This document shows positions 1-9,100 of a stretch of DNA of 64,000 nucleotides, in pieces. Location of the stretch: contig NZ_CP073697.1 of NCBI RefSeq assembly GCF_025264665.1, positions 434,001-498,000 of the forward strand. The letters run 5' to 3'. The stretch comes from Edaphobacter flagellatus (GTDB lineage Bacteria > Acidobacteriota > Terriglobia > Terriglobales > Acidobacteriaceae). Every line of letters starts with the position of its first letter. Positions within the stretch are counted from its first letter, which is position 1. The position numbers and the translations under genes were made by a program. The notes under the pieces are model-generated. The model did no database searches. It had not been told where the DNA came from and was given only the letters and a program-made list of their open reading frames with translations.

Positions 1-408
1 CTCTGACTCTGTATAGCCTGCAATATCGTCTCCGGCGACGCGGATCGTGCCACGATCGGGCTTTAAAAATCCCATCAACATCTGCAACGACACCGACTTA
101 CCTACACCGCTGCGGCCAAGAATGCACAGCGTCTCGCCTGGCATAACGCAAAAACTAACATCTTCCAGAACAACAAACTTGCCAAATGACTTCCAGACAT
201 GTTCGAACGAGATATAGGGCGCAGGCTTATTACGAACCTCGCCGACTGCCTCTGCCGCAGCTTCGTTCTGCTGCGCTGCCTGATCCATAAACTCTTCCAC
301 CAGCGGAGCAACATCCGGTGAGACGTCCGCTGTCAGCGAGTTCTGGTCATCGGGCTGATGCTCTGTGGCGTCTTGTTCAGGTTGCGGTGTCGTATCGCCC
401 GTCATCAT
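1..408 (-). CDS. ABC transporter ATP-binding protein, Mla type (5' part only; runs off the window start)
   Basis: This is the N-terminal 136 codons of an ABC ATPase; the 3' part lies outside the window. The visible protein has an acidic, probably disordered extension of about 65 residues, then the nucleotide-binding fold: an ISFEHVWKSFG strand and the Walker A motif GRSGVGKSV, followed by LMGFLKPDRGTI. A Ser-Val after the Walker lysine and the GFLKPD spacing are typical of MlaF-like ATPases, which power phospholipid transport between outer and inner membranes with MlaE and MlaD. There are two adjacent ATG codons (408 and 405) behind an AGAGG ribosome site; the second has the better spacing. 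The gene lies 45 bp downstream of mobA on the same strand. The partners are not visible, so the Mla assignment rests on the Walker region only. Confidence 0.72.
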   Translation of the reverse strand, partial: MMTGDTTPQPEQDATEHQPDDQNSLTADVSPDVAPLVEEFMDQAAQQNEAAAEAVGEVRNKPAPYISFEHVWKSFGKFVVLEDVSFCVMPGETLCILGRSGVGKSVSLQMLMGFLKPDRGTIRVAGDDIAGYTESE

Positions 409-453
409 ATCCTCTTCATGTATTGAAGCATGCCCGGCATTCGATACAACGTT

Positions 454-1167
454 CTAGCGCACAGAATCCAGAACATCGGCAAAGGCCTCAGCTGCGACAA
501 ACTCCTCGGGAGTATTCAGATTTGCAAACCAGAGATGCCTCGTCGCCCGCTGTTCTGCCGTCAGAGATGCTTCAAGCGCCGCAAAAGGCATCTCTGCAAC
601 ATCTTTGCCCCACGCGAAAGAAAGCAGCACATCTTCCACTGGAAGCCTGTAGCGCTCAGCAAGCATGCGTCCTGCATCACTGAGCGCCATATAGAGACCT
701 AATCTCCCCTCCTCGACCGCATCGGCAATAAAAGGGGCCAGTTCGCGATGTAGCATCGATAGAGCCGGCTGCGCCTTCCCTTCAACAACAAAGAAAGATA
801 TACGAGCCGTTGCAGATTCCATTACGCAATGAACCCAGTTCTCCAGCAACGCCGCCGGGAGAAACGGCATATCGACGGGCAGAATCAGAATCCAATCAGT
901 AGGGGTGTGCCGTATTGCCGCCTCGATGCCACCTAACGGCCCGCTGTCTGCATGCAGATCTGCGACGAGCGCCCCATAAGACGCAAGCTCAGATCGATTC
1001 CCCAGCACATTAACTTCACTGGCCACACATCGAAGCTTCTCAGCAGCAAGTTGCACCAGAGGCTTGTTCCCTAACTGGAGAAAAGCCTTATCCCTTCCCA
1101 TGCGCCTGCTGCGCCCACCCGCCAGCACATAGCCTGTAAGGTTCGGGCAGGGCCTGGCCTGCATCAT
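454..1167 (-). CDS. mobA: Molybdenum cofactor guanylyltransferase MobA
   Basis: 237 aa. MobA transfers GMP from GTP to molybdopterin to form the MGD cofactor of DMSO-reductase-family enzymes; it acts in the cytoplasm. The N-terminus carries the nucleotidyltransferase signature LAGGRSRRMGRDKAFL (residues about 16-31), followed by LADLHADSGPLGGIEAAI and the metal-binding ILPVDMPFL segment (an Asp in the position of the family DxP motif). Slightly longer than the usual 190-210 aa because of an extended C-terminus. The ATG overlaps the stop of the upstream M20 peptidase gene by 4 bp (ATGA), so translation is probably coupled; a second Met follows directly. No other molybdenum-cofactor gene is in the window. 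Confidence 0.88.
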   Translation of the reverse strand: MMQARPCPNLTGYVLAGGRSRRMGRDKAFLQLGNKPLVQLAAEKLRCVASEVNVLGNRSELASYGALVADLHADSGPLGGIEAAIRHTPTDWILILPVDMPFLPAALLENWVHCVMESATARISFFVVEGKAQPALSMLHRELAPFIADAVEEGRLGLYMALSDAGRMLAERYRLPVEDVLLSFAWGKDVAEMPFAALEASLTAEQRATRHLWFANLNTPEEFVAAEAFADVLDSVR

Positions 1168-2567
1168 GCACCGACATTCGAAAAGAAACGAATAAGCGAT
1201 TCAATGCCGCGATGAAAGTTCGCGAGATGAAACTTTTCATTCGGAGCATGCAGATTGTCGTCCGGCAGACCGAAACCCATAAGCAGCGTGGGCGTCTTCA
1301 GTTCGCGCACAAAATCGCCCACAATGGGGATCGATCCGCCCCCACGTACAAAGACCGTCTCCTTGCCAAAGACCTCACGCATCACCTCTGTCGCAGACTT
1401 CACATACGGATTGTCCGTCGAGATCACAATTGGATCGCCTGAATGAATCAGACGAACATCCGCCTCCACGCCCTTCGGCACAATCGACTCGACATACGCC
1501 TTGTACGCCCCAAACGTTTCCACAGGAATCTGATCTGGAACCAACCGCATACTCACCTTCGCCAGCGCCTTCGCCGGAATCACCGTCTTCGCGCCAGATC
1601 CAATAAAGCCCCCTGGCATTCCGTGGACATCGAGCGTAGGCCGTGCCCAGATACGCTCCAGCACACTGTATCCTGGCTCTCCTGTCAGTTCACACGAACC
1701 CACTTCGGCCTGGCGAAAATGTTCCTCGTCAAAAGGAAGCGCTTTCCACGCCTTCAATTCATCCACAGTCGGCTTCGCTACCTTGTCATAGAAGCCCGGC
1801 ACAAGAATGCGTCCATCGGCATCTTTCAGCTTCGAGATAATCTGTGCCAATGCCACAAAAGGATTCGGCGCAGCGCCCCCGTACATTCCCGAGTGCAGAT
1901 CTGTACGAGCACCTCGAACCTCAATCTCCGTATAGATCATCCCTCGCAGACCAACACACAAGGTCGGCAGGTCCGGAGCGAACATCTCCGTATCGCTCAC
2001 CACGGCCACATCGGCCTTTAGCTGATCCCCATGCTCACGCACAAAGCGCGCAATTCCCTCTCCTCCAACTTCCTCTTCGCCCTCAACAATCACACGTATA
2101 TTGACAGGAAGCCTTCCGCCATTCGCTGCAAACAACGACTCCAGCGCCTTAACGTGCATCCACATCTGCCCCTTGTCATCCACTGCGCCGCGAGCATACA
2201 GATTCCCATCGCGCTCCGTTGGTTCAAACGGAGGAGACTTCCACTCATCCAGCGGCTCTGCCGGCTGAACATCGTAATGCCCGTAGCAAAGCACGGTAGT
2301 AGCGCCAGAGCCAGCCTTCAGCCAGTCGGCATATACAAGTGGATGGCCTCCGGGATGATCGGTCGCAGCCGTTTCAATCAAACGCACGTTCTCCATGCCA
2401 ATGCGCTTCAACTCATCGGCAACAAACTGCGCCGCACGCCGCACATCTCCAGCATGTTCCGGCAGCGTTGAGATCGACGGGATACGCAGAAGCGCCTTCA
2501 TCTCCTCGACGAATCTCGTTCCATGTTTCCTTGCAAACTCAACGGAAGCCGATGTCTGTACTGTCAC
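1164..2567 (-). CDS. M20-family dipeptidase / metallopeptidase (DapE/ArgE-like)
   Basis: 467 aa, a normal length for the M20 dipeptidase subgroup with an inserted dimerisation domain. Two-metal peptidase motifs are all visible: GHYDVQP (first His ligand and Asp), ARGAVDDKG (bridging Asp), VEGEEEVGG (general-base Glu and metal Glu), SDTEM, and a late LHAPNEKF with the last His ligand. It probably hydrolyses dipeptides or N-acyl amino acids in the cytoplasm; no signal peptide. The start is GTG, 9 nt behind a TAGGAG ribosome site; no better ATG is upstream. It lies 72 bp downstream of kbl and is coupled to mobA by a 4-bp overlap, so tdh-kbl-peptidase-mobA may be one transcript. The substrate cannot be deduced from sequence. 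Confidence 0.85.
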   Translation of the reverse strand: MTVQTSASVEFARKHGTRFVEEMKALLRIPSISTLPEHAGDVRRAAQFVADELKRIGMENVRLIETAATDHPGGHPLVYADWLKAGSGATTVLCYGHYDVQPAEPLDEWKSPPFEPTERDGNLYARGAVDDKGQMWMHVKALESLFAANGGRLPVNIRVIVEGEEEVGGEGIARFVREHGDQLKADVAVVSDTEMFAPDLPTLCVGLRGMIYTEIEVRGARTDLHSGMYGGAAPNPFVALAQIISKLKDADGRILVPGFYDKVAKPTVDELKAWKALPFDEEHFRQAEVGSCELTGEPGYSVLERIWARPTLDVHGMPGGFIGSGAKTVIPAKALAKVSMRLVPDQIPVETFGAYKAYVESIVPKGVEADVRLIHSGDPIVISTDNPYVKSATEVMREVFGKETVFVRGGGSIPIVGDFVRELKTPTLLMGFGLPDDNLHAPNEKFHLANFHRGIESLIRFFSNVGA

Positions 2568-2639
2568 GGTTTAAGACTCCTAACCCCTCAAGTATATGCA
2601 ACTGCTCAGCACCCGTACCGCTGCAGCAACGCTGCCGTT

Positions 2640-3824
2640 CTATAGTGACAGCTCAGACTTGGCTTCAATGAATTTGGCTATGGCGAACTCAATCTCTTCC
2701 CGTGTATGCGCAGCCGAAATCTGCGTGCGAATACGCGCTTTGCCCTGTGGGACCACAGGATAAGAGAACGCCACCGCATAGATACCTTTGCTAAGCAGCA
2801 GCTCTGACATACGGGAAGCAACAACGGCATCGCCAAACATCACAGGCACAATAGGATGTTCGCCTGGAAGAATATTAAACCCAGCTTCCGTCATTCGCTT
2901 ACGGAACAGCTGCGTATTCTCGCGCAGTCGCTCGCGAAGATCAGAAGATTGCCCCACGAGATCCAAAACTTTCAACGATGCCGCAACAATAGGGGGTGCC
3001 ACTGAATTCGAAAACAGATAGGGTCGTGAGCGCTGCCGCAGAAGGTCAACGATCTCTTTACGCCCACTGATATAGCCGCCACTCGCGCCTCCCAGGGCCT
3101 TGCCCAGCGTGCCCGTCAGGATATCGACCCTGCCTTCTACTCCACAGGCTTCGGGAGTTCCACGCCCATGCTCTCCAACAAAACCGACAGCATGAGAGTC
3201 ATCCACCATCACTAGAGCGTTGTACTTTTCTGCCAGATCGCATATGCGATCCAGCTTTGCAATATAGCCATCCATTGAGAAGATGCCGTCGGTTGCAATC
3301 ATGCGATGTCTTGCTCCGCTCGCTTCCTTCAACTTCTCTTCAAGATCCTGCATATCGCCATTTTGATAGCGAAATCTGGCAGCTTTTGAGAGACGGATAC
3401 CGTCGATAATGCTCGCATGGTTCAGCTCGTCCGAGATGATCGCGTCTTCCTGCTCAAGCAGAGTTTCAAACAGGCCACCGTTGGCATCGAAGCACGAGCC
3501 ATACAGAATCGTGTCTTCCGTTCCGAGAAACGAACTAAGACGTTCTTCCAATTGTTTGTGGATGGCCTGTGTCCCGCAAATAAAGCGAACACTCGCCAGA
3601 CCATAGCCCCACTCCCGCAGAGCGCTCTGCGCTGCCTCTACTACCTGGGGATGATTCGCCAGCCCCAGGTAATTGTTCGCGCACAGGTTCAGAACCGTGA
3701 TGTCTTTTCCCAAAGACACTTCTGGCTGCTGCGGTCCATCAATGATTCGCTCGCTCTTATAGAGCCCAGCCTTCTTAATCTCTGAAAGCTTCGCCTGCAG
3801 ATGGTTTTGAAATGTTCCGTACAT
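2640..3824 (-). CDS. kbl: Glycine C-acetyltransferase (2-amino-3-ketobutyrate CoA ligase)
   Basis: 394 aa, full length. PLP enzyme of the alpha-oxoamine synthase family; it cleaves 2-amino-3-ketobutyrate with CoA to glycine and acetyl-CoA, the second step of threonine breakdown. Visible motifs: [16 protein letters not shown] near the N-terminus, GSCFDANGG and [34 protein letters not shown], and the PLP-lysine region [14 protein letters not shown]. The ATG lies behind a good AAGGG site. Only 16 bp separate it from the upstream tdh stop, so tdh-kbl is an operon. Related 8-amino-7-oxononanoate synthases look similar, but the tdh neighbour settles the assignment. Confidence 0.95.
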   Translation of the reverse strand: MYGTFQNHLQAKLSEIKKAGLYKSERIIDGPQQPEVSLGKDITVLNLCANNYLGLANHPQVVEAAQSALREWGYGLASVRFICGTQAIHKQLEERLSSFLGTEDTILYGSCFDANGGLFETLLEQEDAIISDELNHASIIDGIRLSKAARFRYQNGDMQDLEEKLKEASGARHRMIATDGIFSMDGYIAKLDRICDLAEKYNALVMVDDSHAVGFVGEHGRGTPEACGVEGRVDILTGTLGKALGGASGGYISGRKEIVDLLRQRSRPYLFSNSVAPPIVAASLKVLDLVGQSSDLRERLRENTQLFRKRMTEAGFNILPGEHPIVPVMFGDAVVASRMSELLLSKGIYAVAFSYPVVPQGKARIRTQISAAHTREEIEFAIAKFIEAKSELSL

Positions 3825-3840
3825 CTCTACCCTTTCAATC

Positions 3841-4875
3841 TCAGCTCAAACTAGTCCAGTCGAGAATCACTTTACCGGCGCTGCCCGAAATCATGGCGTC
3901 GAAACCCTTCTGAAATTCATCAAAGGCGAATCGATGCGTGATGATCGGCGAAATATCCACGCCAGATTCAAGCATCACGGTCATCTTGTACCAGGTCTCA
4001 TACATCTCACGCCCATAGATGCCCTTGATCGTGAGCATATTAAAGATCACCTGACGCCAGTTTGTCGGCATCTCCTGAGACGGAATACCGAGAATAGCAA
4101 TCTTGCCGCCGTGGCTCATGTTTTCAATCATGTCGCGCAACGCAATCGGGCTGCCCGACATCTCCAGACCGACATCGAACCCCTCAAGCATTCCAAGTTG
4201 TTTCTGGGCTTCAGCAATGGACACTTCATTTGGATTGATGGCCAACGTCGCACCCATTTTTTTTGCCAATCCAAGACGCGAAGAATTGGTATCCGTAACA
4301 ACAATGTGCCGAGCGCCAGCGTAGCGCACAACGGGTATCGCCATAATGCCGATGGGCCCGGCGCCGGTAATCAAAACATCTTCGCCCAGCACGGGAAACG
4401 ACAGAGCGGTGTGTACGGCATTTCCGAACGGATCGAAGATGGCGGCTACTTCCTGCTTGATCCCAGGATTATGCCTCCAGATATTCGTCATCGGCAGCGA
4501 AATCAGCTCCGCGAATGCTCCAGGGCGATTCACCCCAACCCCTTGCGTGTGAGCACAAAGGTGCCGCCTGCCCGCCAGGCAGTTCCTGCAGCGGCCACAT
4601 ACAACGTGCCCTTCTCCGCTGACGATATCGCCTGGAAAAAAATCATTTACATTCGAGCCGACTCGAACGACCTCTCCGACAAATTCATGCCCGATCGCCA
4701 TCGGGACAGGAATAGTCTTCTTCGCCCAGTCATCCCAGTTGTAAATATGAACATCTGTTCCGCAGATTCCCGTATAGCGCACACGAACGAGTACATCGTT
4801 GATGCCCACGGCCGGTTCGGGGATATCCTCCAGCCAAAGTCCCGGCTCTGCTTTGCTTTTTACCAGTGCCTTCAT
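3841..4875 (-). CDS. tdh: L-threonine 3-dehydrogenase, zinc-dependent MDR family
   Basis: 344 aa, the typical length. It oxidises L-threonine with NAD+ to 2-amino-3-ketobutyrate, the substrate of the next gene product Kbl. Catalytic zinc site: [16 protein letters not shown] (Cys) and GHEFVGEV (His, Glu). Structural zinc site: four cysteines in [15 protein letters not shown]. Rossmann motif [10 protein letters not shown]. The ATG is preceded by AAAGGG. The upstream intergenic region toward the metal-sensor gene is AT-rich and holds two copies of ATTTAGGAA, possible regulator sites. Confidence 0.95.
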   Translation of the reverse strand: MKALVKSKAEPGLWLEDIPEPAVGINDVLVRVRYTGICGTDVHIYNWDDWAKKTIPVPMAIGHEFVGEVVRVGSNVNDFFPGDIVSGEGHVVCGRCRNCLAGRRHLCAHTQGVGVNRPGAFAELISLPMTNIWRHNPGIKQEVAAIFDPFGNAVHTALSFPVLGEDVLITGAGPIGIMAIPVVRYAGARHIVVTDTNSSRLGLAKKMGATLAINPNEVSIAEAQKQLGMLEGFDVGLEMSGSPIALRDMIENMSHGGKIAILGIPSQEMPTNWRQVIFNMLTIKGIYGREMYETWYKMTVMLESGVDISPIITHRFAFDEFQKGFDAMISGSAGKVILDWTSLS

Positions 4876-4924
4876 TTCTATGATCCCTTTCGCAGGAGAT
4901 TTCGATCTTTCCTAGACTATCCGC

Positions 4925-4977
4925 ATTTAGGAAACAAAACAAAAATAAAAGAAACATTACGATACACAATTTAGGAA
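4925..4977. promoter_or_regulatory. Paired ATTTAGGAA direct repeats upstream of tdh
   Basis: ATTTAGGAA occurs at 4925-4933 and again at 4969-4977, in the same orientation and 44 bp apart (close to four helical turns), inside an AT-rich stretch unlike the surrounding GC-rich DNA. The segment lies 50-102 bp upstream of the tdh start codon, where a promoter and activator or repressor sites would be expected. No clean -35/-10 pair could be fixed. A regulatory role is inferred from position and repetition only. Confidence 0.35.
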
Positions 4978-4998
4978 TTTCAGCAACCGTCCGGCGAT

Positions 4999-5274
4999 TT
5001 ACTTCAGATAAGAGCGCACCAGATCAATCAGATCTTCCGCCAGTTCCTGCGGCGGCTCCCCCTTGCGTTCGGGCGTGAGCAGATGCAAACGGATGTGATC
5101 CTCCAGCACCTCTCCCATCAGGCTGTTGATCCCTCCGCGAACGTTGGCAAGCAGCATCAGGATATCGGCGCAATCGTCTCCGCTGGTAAGCGAGTTCTCG
5201 ATCGTATTGACCTGCCCCTTGATGCGCTTGATACGCGCAACGAGTTTTTGCTTTTCACTGGCTAGATGAGACAT
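4999..5274 (-). CDS. RcnR/CsoR/FrmR-family metal-sensing transcriptional repressor
   Basis: 91 aa, the usual length of this all-helical tetrameric family. The N-terminus MSH, the KQKL...R..RIKGQV helix, and the ligand positions His3, Cys35, His60 and His64 match the Ni/Co-sensor RcnR numbering without gaps. Copper CsoR proteins have Cys-His-Cys, with Cys at the last position. Start ATG follows AGAGG at ideal spacing. A palindrome just upstream (5292-5308) resembles a CsoR operator, so the gene is probably self-repressed. No metal efflux gene is adjacent; the neighbours are tdh downstream and a long gene-poor stretch upstream. FrmR-type aldehyde sensing is a less likely alternative because residue 2 is Ser, not Pro. 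Confidence 0.85.
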   Translation of the reverse strand: MSHLASEKQKLVARIKRIKGQVNTIENSLTSGDDCADILMLLANVRGGINSLMGEVLEDHIRLHLLTPERKGEPPQELAEDLIDLVRSYLK

Positions 5275-5282
5275 ATTTCCTC

Positions 5283-5311
5283 TTGACGCATATACCCTAT
5301 GGGGGTATGGT
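5283..5311. promoter_or_regulatory. CsoR/RcnR-type operator embedded in a promoter-like element
   Basis: Arms ATACCC (5292-5297) and GGGTAT (5303-5308) form an inverted repeat around TATGG, 18 bp upstream of the metal-sensor ATG. The G-tract flanked by TA steps is characteristic of CsoR-family operators and closely resembles the copper-responsive site described upstream of copZA in Bacillus. On the plus strand TTGACG (5283-5288) and TATGGT (5306-5311) are 17 nt apart, so the operator would sit exactly in the spacer of a plus-strand promoter. The minus-strand promoter for the sensor gene must overlap the same site. Confidence 0.65.
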
Positions 5312-6062
5312 TATTCCTGGAGACGATGATCTGGAATCAGCGCCTCTTAGGAAACTAACAAATGAGTACTGAGTCTGCACAGGAGCCTCCGAGTAGTCGG
5401 GGATTCAATCTGGGCTGTACTGAGCTCACGTAAGGCCCCGTCTCGATCGTAGCGCCGCCCTGCCAGCTCATTTACAGCACATACCTGTATTTGAGCGTGA
5501 GTTGATTGCAGCCTGCCATCGACTTGCCCTCCCAATCTATGCCGCTATGCCGACGCCACTCGTCACTCTACGACGAGGCGCGATTGCGCCTGCATAAAAC
5601 GGTATGAGGCAAGTGTCATGAAGAACCTTCTCTTTCTAGACCGCGGAATGAATCATCTGGGCTGCACCTGGATCCCTACAGGTGACCCCAAAGCGCCGCT
5701 GAAGTCTGTCTGGATCATTCCAGGCCATCCACATCTCCATTCCTCTTCTCTCCTCTCGGGGGCTCTGCCCTCTGAAGAGGGGCACCTATGCGCACGGTGC
5801 GCTTAGCTAACGAAGGCCGCACGGCATAAATGTGCACTGCGGCGCCATCGAAGTACCAACACAAACTCAATCCAACACCAGGCAGTAAGGAGAACGTGAG
5901 ATGGAAGAACCCGTAGAAAGCGAGCCTCCGCTGGCCGGAGGCTACTCCATCGAAGCGTAGCGACAAACTGCTGCTCGCTTCCTCTGGAGAGATTCACTGA
6001 GAGCGAGCTCCTGGTTTTATTCGAGTTCCTCACAACACCGCGACCGCAACTCACGGCGATCG
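5312..6062. other. Gene-poor intergenic stretch upstream of the Oar-like receptor
   Basis: No convincing gene was found in these 750 bp. Several ORFs of 60-140 codons exist on both strands, but none has recognisable domains and they overlap each other. A 19-codon ORF at 5901-5960 has a strong AAGGAG site and is reported separately as a finding. The stretch also contains short hairpins, for example around 5786-5800 (GCGCAC/GTGCGC). It probably holds the promoter and long 5' leader of the receptor gene, but no unambiguous promoter was recognised. Confidence 0.4.
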
Positions 6063-6111
6063 CACGAGTCCACTGGCGGATGCAACCCTGCATCTGCCCA
6101 GAACACTCGTG
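6063..6111 (+). promoter_or_regulatory. Nested hairpin in the leader of the TonB-dependent receptor gene
   Basis: Outer arms CACGAGT (6063-6069) and ACTCGTG (6105-6111) pair perfectly. Inside them GGCGGATGCA (6075-6084) and TGCATCTGCC (6089-6098) pair with one mismatch around the loop ACCC. The structure lies 42 nt upstream of the receptor ATG and has no T-run, so it is not a terminator. A role in mRNA stability, or as a protein-binding or RNA regulatory site, is inferred. Confidence 0.5.
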
Positions 6112-6152
6112 GTGTGCCCAATCGACAGGCGCATCGCAATTGGAGAAAGAAC

Positions 6153-9100
6153 ATGGAACACCGCAAACTTTTCGATGACGCATGGACGTATAACACCAAT
6201 CTACGCGCAGAAGATGGCGCTCCAAGACACAATAGACGGTCAGACCTTCAGGAGCTTGTCATCGTTCCCCTTGGTTTTCTGGTCGCCGTTGTATTGATCT
6301 GGTTCGCCGCGTCCATCCATGCCAACGCACAGACAGGCGGCAGAATCGCGGGCACCGTAAAAGATCCCAGCGGAGCCGTCATTGCCAACAGCAGCGTAAC
6401 CCTCATCCATCTCGGCACCAGGATGACACAAGACACGAAGAGCAACGCCAGCGGCGTATTTACCTTTCCTGTCGTGCCAATCGGACAGTACGAGCTCGAT
6501 GTTATCGCTGACGGTTTTGCCCCCTACAAGCAAACCAGCCAGTTGAAGATCGATGTCAACAGTGCATTGGCAATCGATGTTGTCCTTCAGGTTGCTGGAG
6601 ACAACTCCTCTGTCACCATCTCAGAAAACACCGCCGAAGTGCACACAACCGATACACAGCTTGGCCAGACAATTCAGAGCAAGCAGATTCTCGATATCCC
6701 GCTGAACGGACGCAGCTATACTGACCTGCTTGCCGTACAAGCTGGGGTTTCCCCCATCACCACAAGCAGCGCAGGCAACTCCAGCTCCGGCGGTGGATTC
6801 GGCAGTGTACCGGCTGCGGGTCAATCGAACACCGGTCAGTTCTCTATCCACGGTCAGCGAGAGTCAGACAATGCATACAACCTGAATGGCGCAAGCGTGC
6901 AGGAAACAATCGGTCAGCAGGCAGGCATTATTCCAAATCTGGATTCCATTGCAGAATTCCGCATTCTCTCCAGCAACGTGGATGCGGAGTACGGCAGCTT
7001 CACCGGCGGCATCATCAACGTCGTCACCAAATCCGGCACGAACTCCTTCCACGGAAGCGTATTCGAGTTCTTCCGCAACACACACCTCGATGCAAGGAAC
7101 TACTTCTCGCCAGAGCGCGCTGCGTTTCATCAAAATCAGTACGGCGCTACCATCGGTGGCCCGATCCGCAAAGAAAAAATCTTCTTCTTTGCCGACTATC
7201 AGGGCCAGCGCTCTACCCAGGGCATCGAAACCGGCTATGTCAACGTGCCTTCTATGGCAAACCGTCAGGGCGACTTCGGCTCAGCGTCGGCATTCACCGG
7301 AGTCGTGAACGGTCCTTACCTCGCGCAAACACTCTCAACTCGTCTTGGCTATCAGGTTACGCAGGGTGAATCCTTCTCGCAGATTTTTCCTGATGGCATC
7401 ATCCCCAAACGTGCATGGGGCCGAGCTCCGCAAAAGATGCTGCAATACATCCCCATGCCCAATATCGGCGTAGACAAATTTTCGAGCGGGGCCTACAAGC
7501 GCACTCTCAACGACAACAAATACGGCGCACGAGTTGACTTCAATTCGCCACGCTTTGGCGCATCATCCATCTACTTCTTCCACAATCCCTATCACCTCGA
7601 CGATCCCTACCCAAGCACGTTGGGCGGCGCCACCGTTCCCGGCAATGGTTTCGCCTATAACGCTCTCTCCTTCGGCTCCGACTCGACACTCGTCTTCAGC
7701 AACATCCGCACCTTCGGACCGAATACAGTCAACGAAGCACGACTCGGACTGACGCGCCTGGACAACAAGATCGGCCAGCCAAAAGGCGGAGTAGGCGTTA
7801 CGCTTGCCGACCAGGGCATACAGGCTGGCGGCCAGGGAATCATTCAGGGCTTCCCGCAACAGGCAGGCGTCGAGGCACTCATCTTCAACACCTTCACCGT
7901 AGGTACCAATCCTTTCTCGCTGGGACAGGTCAACAGCACCTACGATCTGTCGGACTCCATCTCACACGTGTGGCGGAACCATAACTTCAAGGCTGGCGGC
8001 CGTTACATCTGGTATAAGGTCAAGCAGAATCCGAATCTTGTCGCCAACGGAACCTACACCTTTGCTGCGGCAGGCACGCAGTCAACCGGCAATGACTATG
8101 CAGACTTCCTGCTTGGCCTGCCCGACTACTACTCGCAGCAATCCTCACCCACCTTTTACGAGTCGGCAGCCAACGGGGCACTCTTCGCGCAGGACAGCCT
8201 CCGCATTCGTCCTACTCTGACCATCAACTACGGCATTCGCTGGGACTACGTGACGCCGTGGGCCGAGAAGTATCACCAGACCACAACCTTCGTCGAAGGC
8301 GTACAGTCTGCAACCTTCCCCGGCGCACCTCTGGGCTACCTCGTACCCGGCGACCCGTTGCCTGGCAGAGGCCGTATTCCCGCTGGCATCGCACCAACAC
8401 CGCTTAACAATTTCTCGCCGCGCTTTGGGTTGGCATACTCTCCAGGCGTAACCGAAGGCTTCATCGGCAAGCTTACCGGTGGCCCCGGCAAAACCAGCAT
8501 CCGTCTTGGTGGCGGACGCTTCTTCACCTCGCCACAGGGTCTGACGGTTGCTTACCCAACCGGCAATCCTCCGTATGGATTGACTTACACCAGCCCCGAA
8601 GCTCCAGTGATGGAAACTCCATTCATCGGCGCACTCACAGGCACGCAATATCTGCAGCAGTTCCCTGTCAACGTGCCGTCGTACAACGTCTCACCCTCTA
8701 ACCCTGACAACAACGTTGATTGGAGTCGTTACGTTCCGATCAGTGGAGCAGGAAGCGTCTACTACAAGAACAAGACCAGCTATGCGATGCAATACAACCT
8801 GACGATCGAGCGTCAGATTGGAGAGAACACTGTCGCAAGCATCGGCTATATCGGCTCGCTTGGCCGCCATCTGCTAACGGTGCGCAGTGCAAATCCCGGC
8901 AATCCGGCTTTGTGCCTCAGCCTCAGCCAGCCGTCGGATGTGGCGCCAGGCTCTCCACTCTGTGGCCCGTTTACAGAGAACCTCGTCTTTACGCGCGCCG
9001 ACGGAACAGTTGTCAACGGAACCCGCAGTCCGTTCCCAAACACCATCGGCACAGACGCCTACTACCAGAACATGGGCAACTCGCACTACAACGGACTCGA

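Noticed and set aside
5618-5806. 62-codon plus-strand ORF in the gap before the receptor
   Set aside because: A GAGG lies 8 nt upstream, but the peptide has no family features and no supporting context.
5803-6225. 140-codon minus-strand ORF upstream of the receptor
   Set aside because: Cys/Trp/Arg-rich random-looking sequence, no ribosome site, and it overlaps the receptor leader hairpin and the receptor start.
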